From: Bacillota bacterium
GTDB lineage: Bacteria > Bacillota > UBA4882 > UBA8346
NCBI GenBank assembly: GCA_003501335.1
Contig: DNPQ01000079.1
Coordinates: forward strand, 1-6,172
Reading direction: 5' to 3'
DNA: 6,172 nucleotides
Shown here: positions 1-6,151 of the stretch, piece by piece
Layout: each line of letters starts with the position of its first letter
How positions within the stretch are numbered: the stretch's first letter is position 1
The notes under the pieces: model-generated
The model's database searches: none
What the model was told of the DNA's origin: nothing
Seen by the model: the letters and a program-made list of their open reading frames with translations, nothing else
Translations under genes and position numbers: made by a program

Positions 1-1131
1 TTAATTGGCGGTTATTTGGTGGATAATTGGAACTGGCAATCGATCTTTACTGTTAATGTCCCGGTAGGGTTGGCGGGGATGTTGGCGACCTTAATCATTC
101 AAAAGGAATATAAAACTGAAGATAACCGTTCCTTCGATCTGAGTGGATTTTTATCAATGGCGCTATTTTTGACCTTTTTATTAATCGCCTTGTCCGAAGG
201 AAATGCCGACTGGAATGTCGGCGGTTGGACTTCGCAGTTTAGTATCAATTGTTATACTTTATCATTGATTGGTTTGGTAATTTTTTTGTATACGGAATTT
301 ACCGTGGAAAACCCGTTAATTCAATTACGCTTATTAAAAAGTCTTAGTTTTAATGGCGCTTGTCTGGTCTCGTTTATATTTAGTGTGGGAATGTACGGCA
401 GCACTCTGGTGGGTCCCATGTATATGCAGAGCACACTCGGATACACTGCCTTCCAATCCGGTCTGATATTTTTGCCACTTGGAATTATTCAAGGAATAAC
501 CTCACCCCTCGCTGGAAAATTGTCCGATAAGATCAAGCCGATGATTCCAGCTGTGTTGGGAATGATCTTAATGGCTTTAAGCATGTATTGGAACAGTTGG
601 TTATCACTGGATACGGAAAATCTGCGAATTGTGTCACTGTCTTATATCCGTGGTCTGGCAATGGGATTAATTTTCACCCCTCTAAGCACGATGGCGTTTT
701 CCGGGATCTCCCGGGAAAAAATGGCACAGGCTTCCGGAATCTATAATGTTATCCGCCAAGTCGGCGGCAGTTTTGGTTTCGCCATTACCGGCACGGTTTT
801 TATCCGGCGCTATATTTTCCATACCGCCATAGTCGGTCAGACGGTCGGTTTACTAGCAAAGAGAAATGCTCCGGTATATCAACATCTGTTTAATAACCTT
901 ATTTTTTTTACGAAATTAAAATCAGGCCGTCCAGGCTATTCTTCGGCTATTCGTGTTTATAACGCCACTTTGCAAGCTCAATCCATGATCGGTAGTTATT
1001 TGGCTAAAGAGGTTTATGTTCAAGCAATTAATGACTGTTATCTTGTAATCGCTCTGATGACTGCCCTCGGCGTTATTCCGTTAATTGCTATCAAAATTTA
1101 TCAAAAACTGAAAGAAAGTCGAAAATCGTAA
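1..1131 (+). CDS. DHA2-family MFS multidrug exporter (EmrB/QacA-like), 5' end cut by window
   Basis: This is the inner-membrane drug:proton antiporter of a likely tripartite efflux pump. The frame is open from base 1, so the start lies left of the window. The 376 codons present compare with roughly 500-530 in the family, so about 130-150 residues (TM1 to about TM5) are missing. In-window residues 9-23 carry the DHA2 signature around TM6 (NWNWQSIFTVNVPVG). A second-half motif A-like loop, GKLSDKIKP, is coded near bases 508-543. The characteristic TM13 stretch ASGIYNVIRQVGGSFG is coded near 730-777. Many hydrophobic segments follow, and the protein ends in a basic tail (KIYQKLKESRKS). The tolC-like gene starts 24 bases downstream, which implies one operon. 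DHA2 exporters with a TolC partner normally also need an EmrA/HlyD adaptor, presumably encoded upstream. The family is clear; the substrate cannot be told from sequence. Confidence 0.93.
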   Translation, partial: LIGGYLVDNWNWQSIFTVNVPVGLAGMLATLIIQKEYKTEDNRSFDLSGFLSMALFLTFLLIALSEGNADWNVGGWTSQFSINCYTLSLIGLVIFLYTEFTVENPLIQLRLLKSLSFNGACLVSFIFSVGMYGSTLVGPMYMQSTLGYTAFQSGLIFLPLGIIQGITSPLAGKLSDKIKPMIPAVLGMILMALSMYWNSWLSLDTENLRIVSLSYIRGLAMGLIFTPLSTMAFSGISREKMAQASGIYNVIRQVGGSFGFAITGTVFIRRYIFHTAIVGQTVGLLAKRNAPVYQHLFNNLIFFTKLKSGRPGYSSAIRVYNATLQAQSMIGSYLAKEVYVQAINDCYLVIALMTALGVIPLIAIKIYQKLKESRKS

Positions 1132-1142
1132 TTTACTTAATT

Positions 1143-1148
1143 GAGGTG
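1143..1148 (+). promoter_or_regulatory. Ribosome binding site of the TolC-like gene
   Basis: GAGGTG lies 7 bases before the ATG at 1156 and 4 bases before the ATG at 1153. The better spacing favours 1156. It also excludes the upstream in-frame TTG at 1141, which would overlap the site. Confidence 0.7.
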
Positions 1149-1155
1149 CTTAATG

Positions 1156-2451
1156 ATGAAAAAAAAGCCCTTGTTTTTAGGCGGTATATTGTTTACAGTA
1201 GTTTTTACGGTTAGTAGCATCGCGGCTACCGCCGGGCGGCAATTCGATTTGGCAACTGGTATAAAGCTCGCTTTGGAGAACAACCGTGATGTCAAAATGG
1301 CCATGAAGGATCGCGAGACGGCTTATTGGCGGTGGCAAGAATTAAGAGCCAATAAACTGCCGGTTTTAAATTTAAAGCATACCGATAGCCACTTAAAACC
1401 CAATCCCTATGAACCATTCTATCTGTATGAGCACTACGATCCGCCGGTAACCGATTGTTTTGATAATCAGCTTTCCCTGTCGATGCCTTTGTATACAGGG
1501 GGTCAGTTGGAAGGGCTGATTAAGCAATCGGACATCAACCTAAAAATAGCCGATCAGAATCTGATTAAAACCAAGCAGCAAACGAAACTGGCGGCAACAG
1601 TCGCCTATTATAACCTACTACAGACCAACAGTCTGGTAAAGTTGGGCCAAGAGACTGTGGATCGGTTAACTGCCCATCTAAAAAATATCAGGACCCGCTT
1701 AGTGATCGGGGTTGTTACTAAAAATGACGTCCTCCGTACTGAAGTTGAATTATCCAGTGCGGAAGAAAATCTGATTAAGGCCAAAAATAATTATGATTTA
1801 GCGATGGTTAATTTCAATAATGTTATGGGATTGCCCTTGGATACTGAAATTACTGTTAAGGAAGATTTATCCTACACAAAATATGAGGACTCACTGGAGA
1901 ATTGTACCGCGGAGGCCTTAAAAAACCGTCCTGAAGCCCAGCAAACAGATTTAAATTATCAGAGCGCCAAAAGTGGGGTTGCTATAGCAAAAAGTGGTTA
2001 TTTGCCAACTGTTTCTTTCGTCGGAGCGGTAGATCAAAAGAGCGATACATTTCCGGGAAACGATTATACCAACTGGTCGCTGAGTTTAATCAGCAATTGG
2101 AACCTTTATACCTCCGGCCAGACCAAATCCCGGGTCAATCAGGTTACCGCTATGCAGGATAAAGCATTGGAAGCTTCATTCAAAGCCAAGGATACCATTT
2201 GCCTGGAAGTACGGCAAGCTTATTTAAGTCTGAAAGAAGCTGAAAAACGAATTCAGACTTGCGAATTGGCTTTAAATCAGGCTACTGAAGACTTCCAGCT
2301 GACTCTAGGCCGTTATAATACGGGAATCGGTATCAATCTCGACGTACTTGACTCTCAAGTAGCCTTGGCACAGATCAGAACCCGTTATATCAACTCTTTA
2401 TACGACTATAATGTCAGTTTGGCGCAACTCCAAAAAGCCATCGGAAATTGA
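1156..2451 (+). CDS. TolC-family outer-membrane efflux channel
   Basis: This 431-residue protein is the outer-membrane exit duct of a tripartite efflux or type I secretion system. From the ATG at 1156 it begins with a Sec signal peptide: MKKK, a hydrophobic core, and a probable cleavage near residues 24-26 in SIAATAG. Two OEP repeats follow. The first runs from about FDLATGIKLALENN (residues 30-43), through the conserved SMPLYTGGQ strand, into a long helical hairpin ending near MGLPLD. The second runs from about AEALKNRPEAQQ, through NLYTSGQTKSR and RQAYLSLKEAEKR, to the C-terminal GRYNTGIGINLDVLDSQVAL motif typical of the family. The paired YTGG/YTSGQ turns and coiled-coil-like helices are diagnostic. 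It sits directly behind the DHA2 exporter, so it probably serves that pump. Its presence implies a diderm cell envelope. I see no frameshift or internal stop. ATG 1153 is an alternative start. Confidence 0.95.
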   Translation: MKKKPLFLGGILFTVVFTVSSIAATAGRQFDLATGIKLALENNRDVKMAMKDRETAYWRWQELRANKLPVLNLKHTDSHLKPNPYEPFYLYEHYDPPVTDCFDNQLSLSMPLYTGGQLEGLIKQSDINLKIADQNLIKTKQQTKLAATVAYYNLLQTNSLVKLGQETVDRLTAHLKNIRTRLVIGVVTKNDVLRTEVELSSAEENLIKAKNNYDLAMVNFNNVMGLPLDTEITVKEDLSYTKYEDSLENCTAEALKNRPEAQQTDLNYQSAKSGVAIAKSGYLPTVSFVGAVDQKSDTFPGNDYTNWSLSLISNWNLYTSGQTKSRVNQVTAMQDKALEASFKAKDTICLEVRQAYLSLKEAEKRIQTCELALNQATEDFQLTLGRYNTGIGINLDVLDSQVALAQIRTRYINSLYDYNVSLAQLQKAIGN

Positions 2452-2542
2452 GGGACAGACAATTTGATTATCTAAAGGAGATTTAAGAAAAAAGGCGAAA
2501 AAAATCGTAAATGTTTATATGATATTATTGGAGGAGAATCTG
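2452..2542 (+). promoter_or_regulatory. Leader between channel gene and padR; possible operator region, no clear promoter
   Basis: This 91-base gap is A-rich. It contains an orphan Shine-Dalgarno-like run (AAAGGAGA, 2474-2481) with no gene behind it, and a small odd palindrome ATATGATAT (2517-2525). PadR proteins often bind AT-rich dyads near their own gene, so this is where an operator would be expected. I cannot assign -35 or -10 boxes with confidence, and padR may be read from the upstream operon promoter. Confidence 0.25.
2530..2536 (+). promoter_or_regulatory. Ribosome binding site of padR-like gene
   Basis: GGAGGAG stands 6 bases before the ATG at 2543. It decides against the upstream in-frame ATG at 2519, which would place this site inside the coding region and has no good site of its own. 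Confidence 0.85.
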
Positions 2543-3118
2543 ATGTCATTACAATACGCCATATTAGGCCTTTTGACTTATACTTCAATGACGGGTTATA
2601 ATCTGAAAACAGTATTTGATAAGTCGATCAATCATTTTTGGAAGGCTAGTTTAAGTCAAATTTATCGAGAGTTGAATGTACTCGAACAAAAAGGTTATGT
2701 GGCTTCGAAGATTCTTCCTCAAGAAGATAGGCCTGATAAAAGGCTTTACAATATAACTGAGGAAGGAGAAAAGGCATTTCATGAATGGTTGAGAAACTTT
2801 CCAGAGACTTTATCGGTATCCAACAGGGATGAATTCATGGTTCGAATATTCTTCGGTTCAAAATTAGGAGCCAAGGAACTAAAGCAACAATTTGAGCGGT
2901 TTATTGAAGAAAAGAAATATATTATGAAAACTATTGCTGAGCTAAAAAAACAATTTGGACGGTTGGTAACCCAAAATTTTGAAAGAAAGACTGCTTTTGA
3001 AGTTGAAAAAGAGGCGTGTTATTGGCATTTTACTGTAAGAAGAGCCCAAATTTCGAATGAAGCTTCAATACGCTGGGCTGAAGAATGTATTAAGGAATTA
3101 GAAGAAATAAAGGAATAG
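2543..3118 (+). CDS. PadR-family transcriptional regulator
   Basis: This 191-residue protein begins MSLQYAILGLLTY, the usual PadR N-terminus. Residues 1 to about 85 form the winged helix-turn-helix: SMTGYNLKTVFD, the recognition-helix region ASLSQIYRELNVLEQKGYV, then the charged wing EDRPDKRLYNITEEG. The remaining ~100 residues are mostly helical and charged (FIEEKKYIMKTIAELKKQFG, ending ECIKELEEIKE). They match the Vir_act_alpha_C-type dimerisation tail of the longer PadR subfamily. PadR proteins usually repress a neighbouring detoxification or efflux gene until a small hydrophobic or phenolic ligand binds. Lying just behind an exporter and its outer-membrane channel, this one probably controls that pump; that is inference from context. 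The gene is intact and somewhat more AT-rich than its neighbours. The start was chosen by the strong ribosome binding site 6 bases upstream. Confidence 0.93.
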   Translation: MSLQYAILGLLTYTSMTGYNLKTVFDKSINHFWKASLSQIYRELNVLEQKGYVASKILPQEDRPDKRLYNITEEGEKAFHEWLRNFPETLSVSNRDEFMVRIFFGSKLGAKELKQQFERFIEEKKYIMKTIAELKKQFGRLVTQNFERKTAFEVEKEACYWHFTVRRAQISNEASIRWAEECIKELEEIKE

Positions 3119-3142
3119 TGGATTCATTCAGTTTGCTGGCTT

Positions 3143-3174
3143 TCCTGTTCCGTATTTTCAAACTATAACAGGAG
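3143..3174 (+). promoter_or_regulatory. Ribosome binding site of the methyltransferase remnant, inside a potential hairpin
   Basis: AGGAG at 3170-3174 lies 6 bases before the TTG at 3181. The stretch TCCTGTT (3143-3149) is exactly complementary to AACAGGA (3167-3173), so a 7-bp stem with a 17-base loop could cover the ribosome binding site. There is no T-run after it, so it is not an intrinsic terminator for padR. Whether the hairpin regulates anything is unknown, and the downstream gene is broken. Confidence 0.4.
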
Positions 3175-3180
3175 TACAAC

Positions 3181-3807
3181 TTGACAACGAAAATTACGGT
3201 AAGTTTTTTAGTTTTTTTAATACTCATCTGATTTTTCAAGAAATTATTTCATTTTCAATTGCCTTGGACAGAATATTTTTTGGACAGTGATTATCGTCGT
3301 AAGGGATAACCGCCGGAGCGTATTATTTTCCGCAGCGGCATTCAAAAGGGAATGACTGTCCTGGAAGTTGGATGCGGCAGCGGAACCTATACCATTCCCC
3401 TTGTCCAAACAGTGGGAAAAGCCAGTAAAGTTTATGGGATAGACTAAACCTGAGGTATTGCTGCGATTTCATAAAAATCTTTCTCAAAAACCGGATCAGA
3501 GTCTGGATAATGTTTATTCTCTACTTGAAAATGCATGCCATCTTCCGTTCCAGGATGAATCTTTCGATCGGGTCCTGATGGTTTTGGTGTTGCCAGACAT
3601 TCCGGATGGCCAAAAAGCATTGGCGGAAATAAGGCGGGTATTGAAACCCCATGCATCCTTGCTGTTACCGAAGTGATGGCGGATCCGGATTATCCCTTCA
3701 AACAAGCCACCATTGCGATGGGAGAAAAGGCCGGGTTTGATGCCGAACAGTTTTCCGGAAACTTATGGGAGTATACAGTCTGTTTTCGGAAATCAGCTAA
3801 GAGTTAA
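3181..3807 (+). pseudogene. Class I SAM-dependent methyltransferase (UbiE-like, membrane-anchored type), decayed
   Basis: Joined across its lesions this is about 208 residues. It starts with TTG at 3181 behind AGGAG, coding the hydrophobic anchor MTTKITVSFLVFLILI. An in-frame TGA (3229-3231) is followed by FFKKLFHFQLPWTEYFLDSD. A TAA at 3307-3309 precedes PPERII, then the SAM-binding motif I, LEVGCGSGTYTIPL (about 3361-3402), and motif II end VYGID. One extra base at about 3445 creates another stop and shifts the frame, which continues as LLRFHKNL, ENACHLPFQDESFDRVLMVLVLPDIPDG and EIRRVLKPH. One missing base at about 3653 (expected GGC after CAT) returns to the first frame for AVTEVMADPDYPFKQ up to the TAA at 3805-3807. 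Order and length fit small UbiE-like methyltransferases with an N-terminal anchor. The substrate is unknown. TGA for a former TGG and TAA for a former CAA would each be single transitions. It is almost certainly non-functional. Confidence 0.88.
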
Positions 3808-3854
3808 GGTTCAATCGGTTCTTTAGCGGAATAAGATGGCTGTTTTAAACTTTA

Positions 3855-3888
3855 GCTCGGCACGATAAAAAGTGCCGGGCATTTTTTC
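3855..3888 (+). terminator. Rho-independent terminator
   Basis: A 9-bp stem is formed by GCTCGGCAC (3855-3863) and GTGCCGGGC (3872-3880), with one G-U pair. The loop is 8 bases (GATAAAAA), and six T follow at 3882-3887. It closes transcription from the methyltransferase remnant and any padR read-through, and separates it from the next unit. The reverse strand lacks a T-run, so it is one-directional. Confidence 0.9.
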
Positions 3889-3914
3889 TATTCTATTCAA
3901 TTTAAACCGAATTT

Positions 3915-3931
3915 AAATTTTATGAAAATTT
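3915..3931. repeat. AT-rich inverted repeat upstream of the probable promoter
   Basis: AAATTTT (3915-3921) and AAAATTT (3925-3931) form a perfect 7-base inverted repeat around ATG. It lies just upstream of where a -35 box would be. The flanking AATTTAAATT adds further symmetry. It could be an operator or UP-like element, but AT-rich DNA makes such repeats common by chance. Confidence 0.35.
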
Positions 3932-3954
3932 CAGAGAGAATATTCTAAATAATA

Positions 3955-3963
3955 TGCTACAAT
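3955..3963 (+). promoter_or_regulatory. Probable extended -10 promoter of the aspartyl protease remnant
   Basis: TGCTACAAT (TG at 3955-3956, TACAAT at 3958-3963) matches an extended -10 element for the housekeeping sigma factor. The -35 position near 3935-3940 (AGAGAA) is poor, which an extended -10 can offset. Transcription would start near 3970, giving a leader of about 100 bases before the ATG at 4072. Confidence 0.5.
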
Positions 3964-3981
3964 AATTTAAGGAATAGTATG

Positions 3982-4001
3982 GAAAATTTTTAAAAATTTT
4001 C
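3982..4001. repeat. Perfect 20-base AT palindrome in the leader
   Basis: GAAAATTTTT (3982-3991) is followed directly by its exact reverse complement AAAAATTTTC (3992-4001). It lies about 20 bases downstream of the -10 element, a usual place for a repressor site. It shares the core GAAAATTT with the inverted repeat near 3924-3931. It has no hairpin loop, so a DNA-binding dyad is more likely than an RNA structure. No regulator is identified. Confidence 0.55.
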
Positions 4002-4071
4002 TGCAAATATTTTAGGATTGGATTTATAAAGAGTATTACAAAAGAACAGAGTAATAGGGAGATGCTGGAAG

Positions 4072-5299
4072 ATGAATTTTTTTATGAAAAAGTTCGTTGC
4101 CGTTTTTTTATTACTTATTCTCATGACAGGCAGTAACGTCACCGGTTGGTGCGATAGCAATGAAACTTTGACGGGAGGAAGATTAGCCACAGTTGGCGTT
4201 GTGAGCGAAGTTCCCTTTGAATTGGCCGGCCTGAACATCTTGATAAAAGCCAGATTAAACAACAGTGATCAAGAATATACGTTAATCTTGGATACTGGAG
4301 CTACAACCAACGTATTATGCCAAAAAGTTATCGATGAGTTGGGTGATCCGGCTGTTCCTTCGGAGGTTACGAACACAGATGCAGCAAACGTCTCTCAAAA
4401 AGTAAAACAGATTTATCTCCGATCCGTTCAAGTCGGGGCTGTCAAGGATGAAAATTGCCGTACGATTGTACTCGATAAGAATCCCTTTGAACCCTATGGC
4501 CTTAAGGCTGATGGCATCCTGGGCCACAGCTTTTTGAAATTTTTAACTATCCGGATTGATTACGCCCAATAAATAGTAATGTTATCCAGTAAAAAAGACG
4601 GTTTAAGGCCGACCCGGGGGTATAAGATCCGTTTGCGGGAAAAATCCGACCATCTTACAACCAATATCAAAATTGGTTCCAGCAAACTTTAGTCCGTCAT
4701 CATCGACACGGGTGATACAGGGGACGAATATTTATCTTTACCGATGCAATCGTTGGAGCAGCTGAAGCCGGAACTCAATTGCCAACCGGTTTCATCCATC
4801 GGCCCAGGGGTTAGGGTCATACAGAAGCCAAGTATTCCCGGGTCAGCACAGTGAAACTGGGAAGTTTCCAAGTGAAAAATCTGCCGGTCCAATTTTGGGA
4901 TAGTCCTCATTCTTGTATTTCCAATCGTTTTTTATCCCAATTTACAGTCACCATTGACTATCCGCAAATGCTCATGTATCTTTTACCCGATAAAAATAAG
5001 CCGTTTGCAACCAATATTGATTCTTGGGGGCTCAATATTCAAAAAGACGAAAGTGGAAAGGTCAAAGTCATCGGGCTGTGGGAAGGTTCTCCGGCCGAAA
5101 AAGCGGGCTTACAAGTCGGGATGAAATTAGTAATTTCAAGGTCAACGGTAAGGATTGCCTCTTTGAAGAACTGGGGTCGCCCTTAGACTGAGAGGGAGCT
5201 GTTACCTTTGGTTTTCAAGTGATCAATGGCTCCGGCAAGCGGGAAGTAGCGTTGCAAAAAGTTGCAGTATTGCCGGAGATCAGGAAAACAAATTTTTAA
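4072..5299 (+). pseudogene. Secreted tandem retropepsin-like aspartyl protease with PDZ domain, decayed
   Basis: Repaired, this would be about 409 residues. The start is ATG 4072 (AGGGAG at 4056-4061); ATG 4084 is an alternative. A signal peptide (MKKFVAVFLLLILMTG) leads to the first retropepsin-like domain: catalytic LILDTGATTNVL with Asp at residue 74 (4291-4293), and the closing DGILGHSFLKFLTIRIDYAQ. An in-frame TAA (4570-4572) ends this piece, but the same frame continues as IVMLSSKKDG. A TAG (4690-4692) sits just before a second catalytic motif, SVIIDTGDTG (DTG at 4705-4713). A base lost near 4813-4816 moves the frame to KLGSFQVKNLPVQFW and NRFLSQFTVTIDYPQ. A PDZ-like domain follows (GLNIQKDESG, GLWEGSPAEKAGLQVG, from about 5028). 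A base lost near 5118-5120 shifts to DEISNFKVNGKD. A TGA at 5189-5191 precedes EGAVTFGFQVINGSGK and the final TAA at 5297-5299. Such proteins act outside the cytoplasmic membrane. Only an inert signal peptide plus first domain could be made now. Confidence 0.88.
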
Positions 5300-5339
5300 T
5301 GAAACGAAAATGGATATACCTGTTTTTACCAATATGACA

Positions 5340-5345
5340 AAGGAG
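5340..5345 (+). promoter_or_regulatory. Ribosome binding site of the 204-residue envelope protein gene
   Basis: AAGGAG lies 10 bases before the ATG at 5356, slightly far. An ATG at 5348 is nearer, but its frame stops after 11 codons and lacks the signal peptide, so 5356 is the start. Confidence 0.65.
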
Positions 5346-5355
5346 CAATGAATCA

Positions 5356-5970
5356 ATGCGGGGGAAAATTTTATTCGTCCTAGTGATCATTGGATTGATT
5401 TTGAGTATGTCGTCCCTATCGTTTGCAGAAACATCAGGGCCAATAATTGCTTCCGGAAATGCTAATCCGGTTTCAGCAACCGAAATCCAAATACCGGCTA
5501 ATCTCCCGGTGGTTGTGAAAACCACTCAGGAGCTGACGACACATAAGAAGGCCGTTAATGTAGGCGATGGGGTGGATTTGGCTGTCGCCAAAGATGTGAC
5601 CGTTGATGGCAGGGTTGTGATTCGGGCCGGTGCTAAGGCTCATGGTAAAGTCAACCGGATCGAAGACCGGGCTTTCCTGGGCACTCCGGCGCAGCTTTCT
5701 CTGGAAGTCGTCGAAGTCAATACGGTGGACAACCAATGGATTCCGGTTTATGGCTTTTACATTCAAAGCGGCAAGGGTAAAAATGACCTAAGACAAATCA
5801 TAACCGCTTCATTGGCAACATCGCTTTTCATATCGGGTTTGGCTGCTGGTAATGAAAATAATGGCGACCGGAATATCGGGCTGGTCGGCGGATTTGTGGT
5901 GGCCTGTAGCCGTGGAGGGGACGCTTTCATAGCAGCTGGTACCGAGATCAAAGCAATCACCAAAAATTAA
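5356..5970 (+). CDS. Secreted or envelope protein of unknown function, beta-rich
   Basis: This intact 204-residue gene has a clear Sec signal peptide: MRGK, a hydrophobic core, and probable cleavage after SFA at residue 24. A linker (25-45) leads to a beta-rich region of about residues 50-133: PVVVKTTQELTTHKKAVNVG, VTVDGRVVIRAGAKAHGKV and LSLEVVEVNTVDNQWIPVYG. The alternating strands and turns (VDGRVVIRAGA) resemble a recurrent type of exported bacterial protein in which a default value or surface is protected by small beta domains, but I cannot name the family or its function. A hydrophobic stretch follows (about 148-165, IITASLATSLFISGLAAG), then a glycine-rich part, and the protein ends with RGGDAFIAAGTEIKAITKN, echoing the RAGAKA turn. 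It lies 56 bases after the protease remnant and may share its promoter, since none is evident in the gap. No lesions are seen, unlike the two preceding genes. Confidence 0.8.
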   Translation: MRGKILFVLVIIGLILSMSSLSFAETSGPIIASGNANPVSATEIQIPANLPVVVKTTQELTTHKKAVNVGDGVDLAVAKDVTVDGRVVIRAGAKAHGKVNRIEDRAFLGTPAQLSLEVVEVNTVDNQWIPVYGFYIQSGKGKNDLRQIITASLATSLFISGLAAGNENNGDRNIGLVGGFVVACSRGGDAFIAAGTEIKAITKN

Positions 5971-6030
5971 GTGCATGTTTCCTATTGATTGGTTCGTTGG
6001 CAAATAATACGAAGTACAAAATGGTAAGTG

Positions 6031-6050
6031 ATTGCGGGGGCTCCTGGAAT
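6031..6050 (+). repeat. Imperfect direct repeat, copy 1
   Basis: The copy begins ATTG and ends GCTCCTGGAAT. It matches copy 2 (6152-6172) at 16 of 20 positions with one single-base gap, and the copies start 121 bases apart. Both contain the shared core GCTCC followed by a CCWGG palindrome. Confidence 0.4.
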
Positions 6051-6151
6051 GAAAAGGGGAAAAAAGATGAGAAAATTCCCTGCAATAAATTTTCCGATTC
6101 GGTTACTACCGAAGTCTTAAGTTACGGGCAAATCCTTTCACCGGATAGAGC

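Noticed and set aside
1141..1155. TTG 1141 as the start of the TolC-like protein
   Set aside because: It overlaps the ribosome binding site and would put MRCLM before a normal signal peptide; ATG 1156 fits better.
3181..3186. TTGACA as a -35 promoter box
   Set aside because: No -10 box lies at suitable spacing, and the position is explained as the TTG start codon behind AGGAG.
3458..3676. A separate 72-residue protein
   Set aside because: It is the middle segment of the frameshifted methyltransferase, continuous in homology with the flanking frame at both ends.
3110..3979. Ten-base direct repeat AAGGAATAGT at 3110-3119 and 3970-3979 as a possible insertion footprint
   Set aside because: It is short, AT-rich and unaccompanied by inverted ends or a transposase; chance is enough.
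4851..5186. A separate 111-residue PDZ protein
   Set aside because: It begins at an internal GTG without a ribosome binding site and continues the second protease domain after a frameshift.
3443..5191. Programmed frameshifting or stop-codon recoding to make full-length methyltransferase or protease
   Set aside because: Several events per gene would be needed, involving all three stop codons and shifts in both directions, with no slippery site or selenocysteine/pyrrolysine context visible.
3444..5963. Several minus-strand reading frames of 63-97 codons across 3444-6003
   Set aside because: They overlap convincing + strand coding sequence or pseudogene sequence, lack good ribosome binding sites, and show no recognisable motifs.
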